Shown here: in pieces, positions 1-11,229 of the stretch
Layout of the letters: every line of letters begins with the position of its first letter
Numbering within the stretch: the stretch's first letter is position 1
DNA from: Paraspadella gotoi
Lineage: Eukaryota > Chaetognatha
Assembly: GCA_051294375.1 (NCBI GenBank)
Contig: CM119264.1
Location: 15,463,473 to 15,527,472 of the forward strand
Direction: 5' to 3'
DNA length: 64,000 bases
Translations under genes and position numbers: made by a program
The notes under the pieces: generated by a model
The model's input: only the letters and a program-made list of their open reading frames with translations
Told to the model about the DNA's origin: nothing
The model's database searches: none

Positions 1-89
1 TAGAAGAATAAGTTATGAGGGATAGGTAAGTAAAGAGTTACTTAAATTAAGTTAAGAGAAAGAACTCAAAATGAGCTGCCCCCCCCGGG

Positions 90-446
90 TGGGCAAAGGT
101 GGGACGTTTGCGATAGGTTCGGGTCATTGGCTTGTCATGGGCTGAGAAGATATGACTGTGGAGTGTGACATTTCGGGACCTGGTAGTGATCCTCCTGGGA
201 AAATGCCTAACGCCACTCGAATATCTCTCTGGCCTGATAGGCCTGCCGATAGCCCTCCTCTCACCTGACGGTGAGGTGAGCGATTGCCTGTTCTTGCATG
301 CTTTGGTGCAGGAGATACAGACTCCTCTCCCTCCTCCTGTAGCCGTCGTTTTGGACGACGCCCGGTGTGAGAAGAGTCATGCCAGGTTGCTACAGGCTCG
401 GGAGAGGTATCGGTCGTCCATTGCCTGCCTATTATTATAATTAAAA
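90..446 (+). other. GC-richer island with a 91-codon open frame, unrecognised
   Basis: A GC-rich block stands out from AT-rich flanks and holds an open frame at 165-440 (starts MTFRDLVVILLGK, ends SSIACLLL). The block stops abruptly at a TTATTATTATAA-like AT tail. I see no family motif. A 3' fragment of a non-LTR retrotransposon ending in a simple AT tail is as likely as a gene exon. Confidence 0.25.
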
Positions 447-592
447 TAGACGAGAATCTCGCTTAAAAAAAAATTCAACTATCATATTTATATTAGTGAA
501 TACTTATCTATAATTATTTTTTATATGAATATAGTAAACAAGCAGCTTAATTTGTCTATAGTTAGACGAGAATCTTGCTTAAAAAAAAATTC
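447..592. repeat. Repeated 30-mer TAGACGAGAATCTCGCTTAAAA...
   Basis: The motif starting TAGACGAGAATC followed by TTGCTTA/TCGCTTA, poly-A and TTCAAC occurs at about 447-480 and 561-592, around an AT-rich 80-bp spacer. It could be a pair of short terminal repeats or a local duplication. Confidence 0.5.
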
Positions 593-803
593 AACATTTT
601 TCTAATAGAGAATTCCGTTCAAATCTGACATACCCAAATTGCAAACGCGTTTGCCAGAAATTCGGTTAAAAAACACTTGTAAAAACGCACGATTCCGAGA
701 GCGTTGCATCTGAAGAGCTTGTCCTATTCGTTTTATGGCATTTGATAAAGGATTTAATATCAAACAAGCCAGGGGAAATGCACTACTTATCTCCGGAGAA
801 TTT

Positions 804-890
804 TAAACCTCATTTTTACTATAGAAATGAAAGGGAAAGTTACAAACCTCATTTTTACTATAGAAATGAAAGGGAAAGTTTACAAACTTA
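804..890. repeat. Two tandem 40-bp units
   Basis: The unit AAACCTCATTTTTACTATAG... is repeated head to tail with a 40-bp period (804 and 844). An apparent 64-codon minus-strand frame here is produced by this duplication and is not taken as a gene. Confidence 0.8.
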
Positions 891-2040
891 AAATTGCAAA
901 CGGGATTGCTATATGTTCCTGTTACATGAGCGACTTCGAATTTCGCGATTCTGATAGCTTTTGTGTCTGAAGAGCTTGTCCTATTTTTCTTTTTCATTTT
1001 ATAATGATTTTGACATAAAATGATCAGGTTTAAATGAAATAGTCCGGTTTGAATCGCGAAATTTTATTTAAAAAGAAATTAAAAGGAAGGTTGAGAAAAA
1101 AACTGATTTTTCCTAATATCTTTTGAAGGGATAAAGATAAGAGGATGGTAATAGTACCAAAATGAAGCCATAATCATAGGGCACATACAAGATACAATTT
1201 TAGAATTACTTATGCTGAAACCTCCTTACAGGGTGAGTGTCAAACTAAGTCAAAATTATAATGAATTTTAAAACTAATGACACCCCATAAGAATAAATGA
1301 AAATTAATTCTTTTTAATGATTCTGAAAGAAAAAAGGCTAAATTGTACTCTAGTAAAACTTTAAAGTTTTTTGGATAAAGAAAATGTGAATTTTTGTCAC
1401 TTAAATATTTGCTTGTCTGATTTTACAAGCATGCTTACAAAATTCTACAAAATATTATTCACCCCATCACAGCCTAAGTATTTATCTTTCTTTTCCACCA
1501 GCAAAAAGTAAACATTATCTTATTGAAGAGAACAGGGATGTTTACTGAAAGGAGCCGGAAGCCATTCAACTTCTTCACTTTGATGTTATTTTTCAATCAT
1601 AAAATGAGCGAATTTTTTAATTATTTAACTCTCACAGGCTTTATAAGATAATACACTTTCATAATATCCCAATGTTAATGTAATATATTATATTTTTTAC
1701 CCAGAAATCATAAAATAACAGAAAGTTGTGGATTCCCTTAGCTCGTTTAAGAAAAAAAATTAACTAGAGGAATTATAAGTTTGTAAGAGGAAGTCAGAAT
1801 CGGCGAAAATCTTAAAAGGCGAGAATGTTGAAAAAAGGGGTGGAATTTTGATGGGTTTCCTAAGATTTCTCCACAATGTGAGGTCCGATTAAAGCAAAAC
1901 TTGAGATTTACAATATTCCTGTCATTCCACATCTATCGATATAAAAATATAAGAAAAAGTCACTGGCTTCTTTTTCTATAGCGGCTTCCTAATTAAAACC
2001 GATAAAAAAAATAGTTATTATGGTGGACTAAAATCCACCA
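891..2040. other. AT-rich intergenic or intronic DNA, no gene seen
   Basis: No frame with coding character. The segment around 1790-1870 (GAATCGGCGAAAATCTT) loosely resembles the complement of 5220-5290, which suggests an old dispersed repeat. Confidence 0.5.
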
Positions 2041-2049
2041 ACCGTTCAT

Positions 2050-2123
2050 CAGCGGCCATTGGTGCTGGAGGCAAGTCATTCGCCTCCCAACCCAAAGGTC
2101 CAGGGTTCTAGCCCGGTGGTCGC
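2050..2123 (+). mobile_element. tRNA-derived SINE head, 5' part (split by hAT-like element)
   Basis: The sequence reads like a degenerate tRNA: an anticodon-arm-like block CGCCTCCCAACCCAAAGG followed by a pol III B-box-like GGTTCTAGCCC. It is interrupted after GTGGTCGC at 2123 and resumes at 4057, where GTGGTCGC is repeated. A transposon therefore landed in the SINE. It is not called as a functional tRNA because the acceptor stem does not close. Confidence 0.55.
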
Positions 2124-4056
2124 TAGAGGTCCCAGAAATATCATACATTTCTGCAAAGTTTCTTGTGCCAAATTTAGTGGAGAAAACTAATATCACAATA
2201 AAAAATTTTTCTGGATGCTCATTATAGATTTTCCACGCCAGTTTTTGCGTCAAACCACTTCCGGTTTTAAAAATTCAGGATTTTTGGAAACAAATACTTG
2301 AATTAATCAAAATAAAGTTACCAATAACCTTAATATTACATTTTTTGTTTTGGTTTATAAATAATGTTATAAAAATATTATTACAAAAGGTTTTAAGTTA
2401 AAAATTTATACTTTTTTAAGCCAAATTGGCCCTGACCAAACCACTCCACTAATTTTAATAAAAATTTTACCATCTGGTTAAACAAATAGAACTAAGGGAT
2501 TTTAAATCTATAATCTTTAAACAAAGATATTGGACTTTAAAAAGTTTACAGAGTGATGCAAAAAGAAAGTAGCGACTTAGATGGAAGGCGACTTGGCCTT
2601 TGCAGCTCGCAAGCCTCTCACTCAACCCTAACCCTAAACCGGGCCCTAAGCAAAACCTTATTCTTATTCAGTTTCCCTTGCTTGGGATATCTAACCTAAC
2701 CCTAGCCCTCACCCTCACAGCTCTGAGCCTCAACTCTAACCCTAATATCTGTCATGCAAGCCTCTCCCTTACCACTAACCCTCCCGGCCATCAATAAGGC
2801 CAAACTTTAATCCTTAATTTCCTTCCTTAGTACCTTCCCTAACCTTAACCAAAGCTTCCTGTCCTTTTCTGAGCCTGTCCAAATTGCAAAATCGCAATAC
2901 TTAATCATAGCCACTTGGCCAAATGATAATTTTGCTGTTAGCTATATCTGTGCCATCAAGGTTGAGTACCTTAATGTTAATTTTTAAGGCTTGCTGACAG
3001 ACATGAGGCCTGAATAAGGGAAAGGTACTGGCCAGGGATGTTAGGGATTAAGGTTTAGCCTTGGCAATGGCTATGAGGCTGGGTTAGGATTGAGGTTGAG
3101 GGAAAGGGATGGACAGGAATTGGCAAAGGCTGTGAGGTTAGTTTTAATCCTTAATTTCCTTCCCAAGTACCTTTCTTAACCCTAACCCAAGCTTACTGTC
3201 CTTTTCTGAGCCTGTCCAATTAGCAAAATCGCAATACTTAATCAGGCTTGTACCAGGGACATTAAGATTAGGGTTGAGGCTTGCAAATGAATAAAAGTTT
3301 TAGGTTGGGGGAGAGGCCCACAGGTAATTCTAGAGTTCAGGTTCTAATTTGGTGTGAAATAGAAGGACCGTGTTAAGATTAAGGTTATCAAAGTAGCTTG
3401 CTGGAGAAGTCATGAGCTGAGAAGACTTATTATGACCTGCTAGCCACAAAGGCCAAAGCGCCTTCTATGAAATTGGTACAACCAATATAAAAATTATCCG
3501 TTCATTTAATAAATAAGCTATCTTGCCCCTGACTTTGGACAGGCTTTGGTGGTTTAATCTAATTCGCTACTTTTTTTGGCATCATTTAGCAAACCTTTAA
3601 AGGGCAATATCTTGGCTTAAGGATTAAATATTTAAAATCCCTTAGAGAGTTCTATTTGTATAACCTAATCTTACTTTCTTATAAAATCTTATTAGAATTT
3701 GTAGAGTAATTTGGTCAGGGACGATTTGATTTTAAAAACTCTAATAATTTTTAATTTGAAGTCTTTCGTAATCATAATTTTTTTAACCTTATTTATAAAC
3801 TACAACAAAAAATTGATAATAAGGTTAGTAGTAACTTTATTTGATTAATTAAAGTATGCCAGCTGAATAACAGCTCATTTTTCCCCAAAATCATTTTTAA
3901 AACCGGAAGTGGTTCGACGCAAAAACTGGCGTGGAAAATCCATAGCATTCAGAGAAATTTTTTATTGTGATATTCGTTTTCTCCACGAAATTTGGCAAAA
4001 GAAACTTTGCAGGTATCAGGAACTTTCAAAAATGCATGGTATTTCTGAGAGCTCTA
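2124..4056. mobile_element. Non-autonomous hAT-like DNA transposon, 1.93 kb, copy 1
   Basis: Terminal inverted repeats begin TAGAGGTCCCAGAAATA at the left and end TATTTCTGAGAGCTCTA at the right. They are flanked by the identical 8-bp direct repeat GTGGTCGC (2116-2123 and 4057-4064), the target-site duplication length of hAT-type transposases. The inverted similarity runs several hundred bases inward (about 2130-2580 against 3570-4050). The core carries AACCCTAACCCT-type runs in its left half and TTAGGG/TTAAGG-type runs in its right half. There is no transposase frame, so it would need an enzyme in trans. Copy 2 is at 53283-55182. Confidence 0.8.
2600..3420. repeat. Telomere-like degenerate TAACCC/TTAGGG core of the hAT-like element
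   Basis: The core is rich in CCTAACCCT, CTCAACCCTAACC and reciprocal GGGTTAGG/TTAGGGATTAAGG words. A 65-codon frame here (LNPNPKPGP...) is simply translated repeat. The polarity flips within the core, consistent with a long inverted-repeat element and not with a chromosome end. Confidence 0.65.
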
Positions 4057-4064
4057 GTGGTCGC

Positions 4065-4140
4065 CTGTAACAGTGTTACAGCCTGATCCGAAGCTCAGGG
4101 ACTGCTTATATTGAACGGTTCAGTCACTAACACATAACAA
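4065..4140 (+). mobile_element. SINE remainder, 3' of the hAT-like insertion
   Basis: The sequence continues the SINE of 2050-2123 after the duplicated GTGGTCGC (CTGTAACAGTGTTACAGCCTGATCC...). The downstream boundary is not clear. Confidence 0.4.
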
Positions 4141-4539
4141 TTATTAATGTCTCTTCAGTATTTTTAAATAGTTTTTCAAAAGCCGCCAAAACCGCGGTCG
4201 GCAAAAATAAAATTTAGCCATAAAATTAGTAATATAAAAATTCAAAATAACAACCAATACTAAATAATTATGATGTCGGAATCCTGTTTTTCTTATAAAA
4301 ACTAGGTTCTTTCTTCCATATTAATTAAATAAAAAAAACCTTTTTGGGTTATTTTTACTTAAGCCGACTGGGGTGAGGGAGGGGTTAGGGTAATTGGGTA
4401 ATTTTTTTTTTTTAATTAAATATTTTTAAGTTGTTTTTTTTAATCTGCTAGGCAACCAAACTTTGAATAAAATCATACACTACCCAAGATTTTTTTTCTC
4501 ACAATACATTTTAAAGATTTTTATACATCCAGTATGATA

Positions 4540-4905
4540 TAAATGTAAAAAATGAGTGAGAATGAAAAAAAGATAAGAGAAGAGAGAGCATGTGTGAAAA
4601 AAAGTTGCAGGGAGAGAAAGAAAGAGTAGAAAGAAATTAATATATGGGGAGAAGGGGGAAAACGAAAACAACAAACAAGAAAAAAGAAAAGATAAGAAAG
4701 AGGGAAGAAAGAGAATCAGAGAGGGAGTGAAAAGCAGAGATAGAGAGGAAGAGAAATAAAGGTAAGGGAAGAAAAGAATGGATGACACAGAAAAATATGA
4801 AGACAGAAAAGTATGAGAAAGGGAGAGAAAAACAGAGAGAAAGAGAAAAAAAGAGAGGGACAGATTGAAGGTTCAAGAGAGAAAAAAATAGTGGAAAAAA
4901 TGGAA
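4540..4905. repeat. Polypurine (GA-rich) tract
   Basis: About 360 bp of nearly pure purine on the plus strand (GAAAAAAAGATAAGAGAAGAGAGAGAGCATG...). The minus-strand open frames here (Phe/Ser/Leu-rich) are artefacts of the tract. Long homopurine DNA of this kind could form triplex structure. Confidence 0.75.
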
Positions 4906-5199
4906 AAAAGTTTTAAAATATAGCGTGCCTTTTTTTGCCTAATCTGTAGTATATCTAAAAAACGTGATAGATCTGACGAGCAATTTAATCTTTAAAAGTT
5001 GCCCTTACCATGAAAAAGGTAAAAGAAATTATGTCTTACCGTATTTTGAAAGCATAGAAATTCACCCAGTGAGTTCGAATCGAAAAAAGTCAGAGGTTTT
5101 TTTAATATTATTCTTTGACCGGCCATGTATTAGAATGATGGCAATATTGCTATTTTTAAGTTTCAAAAAAATCCGAGCATAAATATAGAAAAATATTAA

Positions 5200-6340
5200 T
5201 CAAAATCTTCGGAAAATCCACCCCTTCTTTGGAAGATTTTCGCCATATAAGATTTTTTCCGAATCTGACTCCCGGTTGAAAACTCTTAGAATTCCGATCG
5301 TTAGCTCCTCTTTACCTACTTTTAAATAAAAATTTCACCAAAATGGACTAATTCACTTTAACATGATCGTTTCATATTAAAATAACCAAATGAAATGTAA
5401 AGAAAAATTTTGAGAGCCCTTCAGACATATTGCTATCGGATTCCTGAATTTGAAGTTTATTGATAAATGACAACATACCTTAAATGCGTTGACATTGTAT
5501 TGAAGTTTGAGAAATCCCTTTATTTTATATATAAAAATTGCGTCAAAAATATTTCCCGAGCGGACCAGTACATTTGAATTGAATGGTTCGATGTCAAAAT
5601 GATGGTTATTTGTCAAGAGAAAAAAAATGCGAGCCCTTCAGACGTAACAGGATCGGAATCGACTGTTTTTACATCTATTTTTTACCTAATTTTTCCCAGG
5701 GGCGTTGACATTATTTGGTAGTCAGATTTTAACGAAAATCTCCATTGAAAAAGTCTTCCTCGATTTCTAAGAACACGTAGACTCCTATAAGGAGAAAATA
5801 ACTATAGCCAACCGTTTTATTAAAATAAAGCGTTGTTTTATATTAATCAGTGGAAAAAAAAGAAATAATAGTTATGTCGCAATGCAGGATAAAAGCTAAA
5901 AGGGAGTTTCAGCCTACTTTTGCATCAATTTATTGATCTCAGAGACAACTCCTTTACCCAATATTATCAATTATGCCAGCCATTTGGTATTCAGAAGGTT
6001 CAGTTACAATGTGAAGGACCGTCATTACCCTGTGAGAAGATTAACAACGTCCAATCGTTGACAAAATAGAAAAAAATATGAAAAAAAGTATGACAAATTT
6101 TTTTACTGTATGTTTTCGAAATTATGGTACTGTCACAAAATGGTTTAAAAACGCATTTTTAATACATATTCTCTGTTAGAGCAGACCAAGCCCTTACCTC
6201 TACATAATTTTTGCGACAGTTTTGAATCAGGGCTTGTTCATAATCAATTAATATATCAGAAAATTGGACTGACAAACAGGTTTCTACTTTTTATCAAATA
6301 TTTTACTTTTTTTGCACTGATGTCTTTGTTATGAGAAAAA
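5200..6340. other. AT-rich DNA, no gene seen
   Basis: Short frames only. Old repeat similarity to the 1.8-kb region is visible near 5220-5300. Confidence 0.4.
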
Positions 6341-6344
6341 AACG

Positions 6345-7005
6345 AAAATGGAGGGTAGTAGCGGTAAACCTATGTTGTTGTGATCATTCATGATAAATTT
6401 GAATAAAAAATATGCACAACTTTGATGATAGGACATTTTTCTTTAATAAAAAAATTGAATTTTTCCAGTTTTTCGAAAATATTATTTTTTGCGTTCATTA
6501 ATTATAATTAAAGAAAACGCGTAAACATTTTGCATTTCTAAAAACATCAGATTGGAGGTAATCAATTTGCGCAAAAATCTGATGTTTTTATTTTTGATAT
6601 TTTATTTTTTATGCAAAAAACATAATTATGAATGACCTTGGTCAAATCAATTTTTTTTATCATTTTTTCATATAAGCGCTGACCTTTTTTGTTCTGATGT
6701 CTTTTCTACAAGAGACCCATGGATTTGGAGGGTAGTAGCCATAAATCTATATTTTATGATAATTTGGAACAAAAATACGTACAACTTTGAAGACAGGGCA
6801 TTTTTTATTTATTAAAATAATTGATATTTTTAGTTGAAAAAAGCAGAATTTTTTGTTCATAATTAAGAATAAAGAAAACGAGCAAACATTTTGTATTTCT
6901 AAAAACATCAGATTGGAGATAATTATTTTGGGCCAAATCTGATGTTTTTTCATTTTTTAAAATTTTCAATTTTTATTGCAAAATATAATTATCATGATCA
7001 TTGGT
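6345..7005. repeat. Two tandem ~360-bp units, each with a hairpin
   Basis: Both units share GGAGGGTAGTAGC, ACAACTTTGA and a closing hairpin AAAAACATCAGATTGGAG...ATCTGATGTTTTT (6540-6590 and 6900-6949). The 360-bp spacing and the shared hairpin make this a tandem duplication of one repeat, with about 75-80% identity by eye. Confidence 0.65.
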
Positions 7006-7049
7006 CAAATCATTTTTTAAATCTTTTTCTTATACAAGTGGTAATAAGC

Positions 7050-7662
7050 TAACTTGGTCAACTTGCAAAATTTAATTCATACTTGCATTATTTGCGTCAA
7101 CTGGCATAATTTGGTCAACTGACATAAATTTTGTCAGCTGGCATAATTTAGTCAACTGACAAAAATTTGGTCAACTGACATATAATTTTGTCAACTGACA
7201 TAATTTGGTTACATGAATAATTGGTCAACTGACTTAATTTGGTTAACTGACATAATTGGTCAACTGATATAATTTGGTCAAATCAATCAATCAATCAATC
7301 AGAGAGAGATAGAGAGAGAGAAACTTTAAAAAATTCATAAATAAATGTGTCTTTGGTTTTCTAATTTGAACTCTTTTCCACTCCTACGATTCCATCAAAA
7401 AATTTATATCCAGCTTTAATCACACAGTTTCCTACCACACACACAAAATTTCATTACCAATCCATCCATCCAATCACGAGTAATTGGTGTTTTTTGCTAA
7501 GGCGGGACGGACGGACGGACGGACATCGTTTTTTTTTTAACATATTTATCATAATTCGATGTTCTGACATTGATATAAGTGAGTGCCCGACAATATTGAG
7601 GGGGCGACGACCAAAGGGAATTATAGAGTCGGAATCTGCTGAAATCAGATCCGACTAATATT
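7050..7662 (+). mobile_element. Helentron-like non-autonomous element (HINE A), 3' portion
   Basis: In order: a minisatellite built on TTGGTCAACTGACATAA (about 7050-7290), a short GA tract, a ~160-bp monomer (CTCTTTTCCACTC...CAATCACGAGTAATTGGTG), a (GGAC)n microsatellite at 7504-7524, a conserved 3' segment (ATTCGATGTTCTGACA... GCCCGACAATATTGAGGGGGCG) and a terminal hairpin GTCGGAATCTGC..CAGATCCGAC at 7628-7655. Tandem core, GTCY/RGAC microsatellite and 3' hairpin are the hallmarks of DINE/HINE elements mobilised by Helentrons. A 5' end is not evident. Confidence 0.6.
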
Positions 7663-7684
7663 GTTTAATAAATGTGTGTAGTCG

Positions 7685-7890
7685 GGCATTTGCCTAGGTT
7701 CACCCCGCCTAGAATCATGACACTTCAGTGTGACCGGTGGCTCATTGAGTAAAAGCCAATCAGCTCATGACCACTAGGTACTGGGTTCAATCCCAACCCG
7801 TACTTATCCTGCGGGAAGCATGAGAACGGCCGTAAGCCGCCTTGGGGGCATGGCAAACCCTCAACCCTCAAGAAAGAGAGAGATAGTAAA
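7685..7890 (+). mobile_element. tRNA-derived SINE
   Basis: An A-box-like GGTGGCTCATTGAG near 7737 is followed by a good B box GGGTTCAATCCCAACC at about 7782-7798. A tRNA-unrelated body (GCATGAGAACGGCCGTAAGCCGCC) follows, then a simple GA-rich tail. It is immediately downstream of the HINE A terminus. Confidence 0.6.
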
Positions 7891-7899
7891 AAGACACCA

Positions 7900-10650
7900 A
7901 ACAAAAAAGAGAGAGAGAGAGAAAGAGAGAGAGAGAAGAATTGATTGATTAATTTTTAATTAATTGATTGGTTATGCTGAAAGCTCTTAAATTAGTACAG
8001 GATTTTTCCTATTTGGATTATGAGATTATATCATTTCTTTGGCTTTGATTTTCCATCTTTTTTTATTAGATTTAATTCTGTTCATTACATGTATTTTCCT
8101 GCCAAAGATTCTTTGCTATCATTTAATCTCTTTCTCTCTTCTCCTTTTCTTCTAATTAATTTCAAACCTTTACACAGTGACATCCAAATGTGTTGACCTT
8201 TTGAGTCTCTTTTCTTGTTTTTCTTTTTCTTTAACAGTTAGATACCCTCATATGAGAGCTAATTTTAATTTATTTTTACTATATTTATTGTCCAGCCCTG
8301 AGGATGATCGGTCAATATCACTTGCAAAAACCGTTTAAAATTCCTACATACAAGCTTTCCGAGAATATGGCTAAACGTCAGCCTTCAAAGCAAAATTTTT
8401 CACGAATAAAATTTTCGAGTTTCTCTCTAAAGATTTCTGACGCGCTAGTACCTAACTATTTTAAAAAAAAAGAGAGAAACGTTTTGCTGATTTTTAAAGC
8501 AAACATAAATGAGCAAGACATCAATGTGCCCGTCTCACATCTGAAAGTGATAGGTCTCTAGATGAGAAAATTTTTTCTTTAAAGTATTATTTACTGCGTA
8601 GTTCAAATCCTCTAGTTCAAAGTTCTCCGATTGCTAAAAAAAAAGTTATTTTCTTGGAAACTGTTTAAAGAAAGAGATTAGCAGGTGAGTGTGGTACAAA
8701 TTAAAGCCCCTACCTAATTCATGGACACCTTTCTCAAAGGTTTTAATTTAATTTCATCTATAATCTATTACACAGCTTTTGTTTAAATCATAGTTAAAAG
8801 ATATAACAATTTTTTGTCCGTTAAAAATTGCGATGAAGGCATATGAATTTTTTTGTTTTTCTTTTGTGATTTGAAAAAGGAGCTAAGACTTAATTACATT
8901 TTGATTTACCATTAAATTTTGCTTACTGCCATTAAAATGCTTGTATTTTTCAGTTAAAGTTAAAAACAAGCAAAATTTATATAGTAGCTTGATAAAATGT
9001 CTTTAAAATATGAAAAAGAAAATACAAAAAATGTTTTAAGCTTGATATAAACAGTTGGACATCGACCTTTCTTGTCCTGTGGAAAAAAAAATCGTCACTT
9101 TTCATTATCTTTCAACTGCCATACAAAAAGCTTGAACAAAACTGCTTGTTTATCATAATAAAATTTTTTAAAAAATTACATAGCTGGCGACATATTGACA
9201 AAAGCAAGACATCATTGTGTTAAATTGTAATTGATAATTTTCTTTTAAATAGAAAAAAAGAGAAATTTTTTATATCTTTCTTTTTATTTCTCTTAAATAA
9301 AAAATTTCAACGAAGGAAAAAAAAATTAAAAATCTACTCATCCTGATGTCATCATTTACTGATTAAAAGGCTAGATTTTTCAATTCGCCCTTTTGCCCAA
9401 GCCCCTAGACATGGAAGTGCCCAAAACTTTAAAAAACATTTTTACTTGATGTGCATTACAAGGCGGAACCCGCATTCGAATTTTTGTAATTTCCCTTTCA
9501 AACAATATTTAAATAAAAGAATCAATTATTTGCGAGATGTTTGACATGACAATGCCACTTCCGGTTAAGGCTTTCGATTACCCCACTTCCCGAATGAATT
9601 TTTTTAAACGAGGTTCTTTTTTCCGTCTATTTGAGACATAACACTAACTTTTGTATTACTAGTTTTTACAACTTTTACACAATCTACTTCCCGTTTAAAA
9701 ATTTTTCAGCGGGGGGAAAACCGGGGTCTTTAAAGTCGTGTTCAAAAAAATAGGGTATAAAAAGAGTTAAACGTCTGACAAATTAAAAATTGATGGCAGG
9801 AATCTATTTTTAAGCTTTACTAATAAATTAACTTTTATGGATTGATGGATTGATGGATACTCATTGATGAATTTTTTTTTATATTCATAAGTTTAAATTC
9901 ATCTATTTGTTTACCCTAAAAGTTTTTCAAATATACTTTTTTTATTAAAGATCAACTGCGTTAGATTTCTTAAAATTTTTCAAAATACTCCGTTATAAAA
10001 AACTAAAAAATGCAATAATCTCATTTGCATTATTGCAGTAAAAGAAATAATTTTTAAAAAAATATACATAATATATAATTTTTCTCTCAGGTTTAAAACG
10101 CTTATAACTATATGTGGTTATTATGATTCAAAGGTTATTAAGAAAAAAATTTTTTTTTTTTACAAAAAAATGAATTTGAAAAAAAGTACTTGTCAAAATG
10201 AAAAAAAGATAGATAGTGCAAAACAGAATCCCAGCCAGAAATTCAGAAATTGACAAAAATTGATCGAAATGACTTTTTACGCAATGGCCAAAGTTTAGTT
10301 CCAATAAGTATTTATGGGTAATGGATTTTTAAATTTATTCACTGATTTTACTGTATCTCGATTAGCCTGTAACAATTTTGCATAGATTTTTTTAGGATTA
10401 ACTTCTGTAAAGACTCAGGGAATAAAAAAAAATATTCAGATGGGCTGAAATCAATAATATTTTTTTTCGCCTCGGTGGAACTCTCTTTCAGCTTTTAGCT
10501 TGCATTGCGTCTTTATATAAGGTTTCAATTCTATTGTTGAAAATACCCGAATAGAAATCACTGCCGATGACAGGGAAATACGCAGCGCAACACATTGAAT
10601 GAACCCTTGTTGTTAACTATCTTTTCGAGTTTTTGACCATTTTTTTAATC
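7900..10650. other. AT-rich non-coding DNA upstream of the first zinc-finger-gene exon
   Basis: An 85-codon frame at 8304-8561 lacks codon bias and family similarity and is not called. Weak repeat content only. Further 5' exons of the zinc-finger gene may lie here or to the left of the window but are not distinguishable. Confidence 0.4.
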
Positions 10651-10653
10651 TAG

Positions 10654-10822
10654 GCCGAAGAAAACGACGAAACTCGAGTTCGGTCAATCGGCTTTCACGA
10701 AATGGATTCAGCGTTGGACGATGAGGACGGAGCTGCCGCAGCGTCTGATTCGTCCCTGTCAGATGATGAGACTGCCCCGGGATCGCAAACTCCCGAATAT
10801 ATTGTTGATGGATCAGCAGCTG
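10654..10822 (+). CDS. Exon of C2H2 zinc-finger gene (acidic N-terminal segment)
   Basis: An acceptor TTTTTTTAATCTAG precedes the exon and a donor CTG|GTCAGT follows it. The frame encodes 56 residues rich in Asp, Glu and Ser (for example FHEMDSALDDEDG and SDSSLSDDETAPG, ending TPEYIVDGSAA). Its GC content is far above the flanks and it has no indels. It starts in phase 0 and ends with one base of a codon. This phase matches the starts of the exons at 45840, 55358 and 60765. A Met at 10702 could be the initiator if the exon is 5'-UTR-bearing; otherwise coding exons lie upstream. Membership in the zinc-finger gene rests on phase, strand, acidic composition and absence of damage, so it is an inference. 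Confidence 0.65.
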
Positions 10823-11119
10823 GTCAGTTATTTTCTTGATTTTTTACCCGAGTAATATCGAATATAATGTTGCTTCGCCCCCCCGGCCCCCGCCCTTCGG
10901 TTTTTGGTCTCGGTTATAATTTACTAATTAATTGTTGAGAGGAAGCCGACGGTTCTCGTAAGCCACATCGCCATGGCGATTCCGAGTTCGATTCGAAACA
11001 ATTGACTAAAAGACAACGTCAGTTGGGAGAAAGGCCTGGTGGTGATATTAGGGTTCAGGCTCGGCAATGGAGGGGGGAGTCCCGGGTTAGGGTGGTGTTG
11101 AGGCTCGCGGGAAGGGTTG

Positions 11120-11205
11120 GCATTAAAAAACCCACCCCAAAAAACCCAGTTCAAAAGAAAACTACTAAAAAGGGTTTTTTTTTGGGGGGGGGGGTTTGAA
11201 AATTT
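11120..11205. other. Suspicious homopolymer-laden stretch
   Basis: The sequence CCCACCCCAAAAAACCCAG... ends in a T run directly followed by a G run (TTTTTTTTTGGGGGGGGGG). This is unlike its surroundings and typical of low-quality read ends. The overlapping open frames on both strands are not credible. Confidence 0.5.
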
Positions 11206-11229
11206 CGTGCTGGCTTCTGTACCATTTTC

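Noticed and set aside
2600-2797. 65-codon Leu/Asn/Pro-rich frame
   Set aside because: Translated telomere-like repeat inside the hAT-like element.
2600-3330. A chromosome end or true telomere
   Set aside because: The repeat is degenerate, flips strand within a TIR element with a target duplication, and recurs internally at 53.8-55.1 kb.
4480-4876. Minus-strand frames of 102 and 79 codons rich in Phe/Ser/Leu
   Set aside because: They are translations of the polypurine tract; no domain, start context or splice signals.
7500-7530. CRISPR-like array from regularly repeated words
   Set aside because: The repeats are GGAC microsatellites and transposon monomers in animal DNA; there are no unique spacers of constant length.
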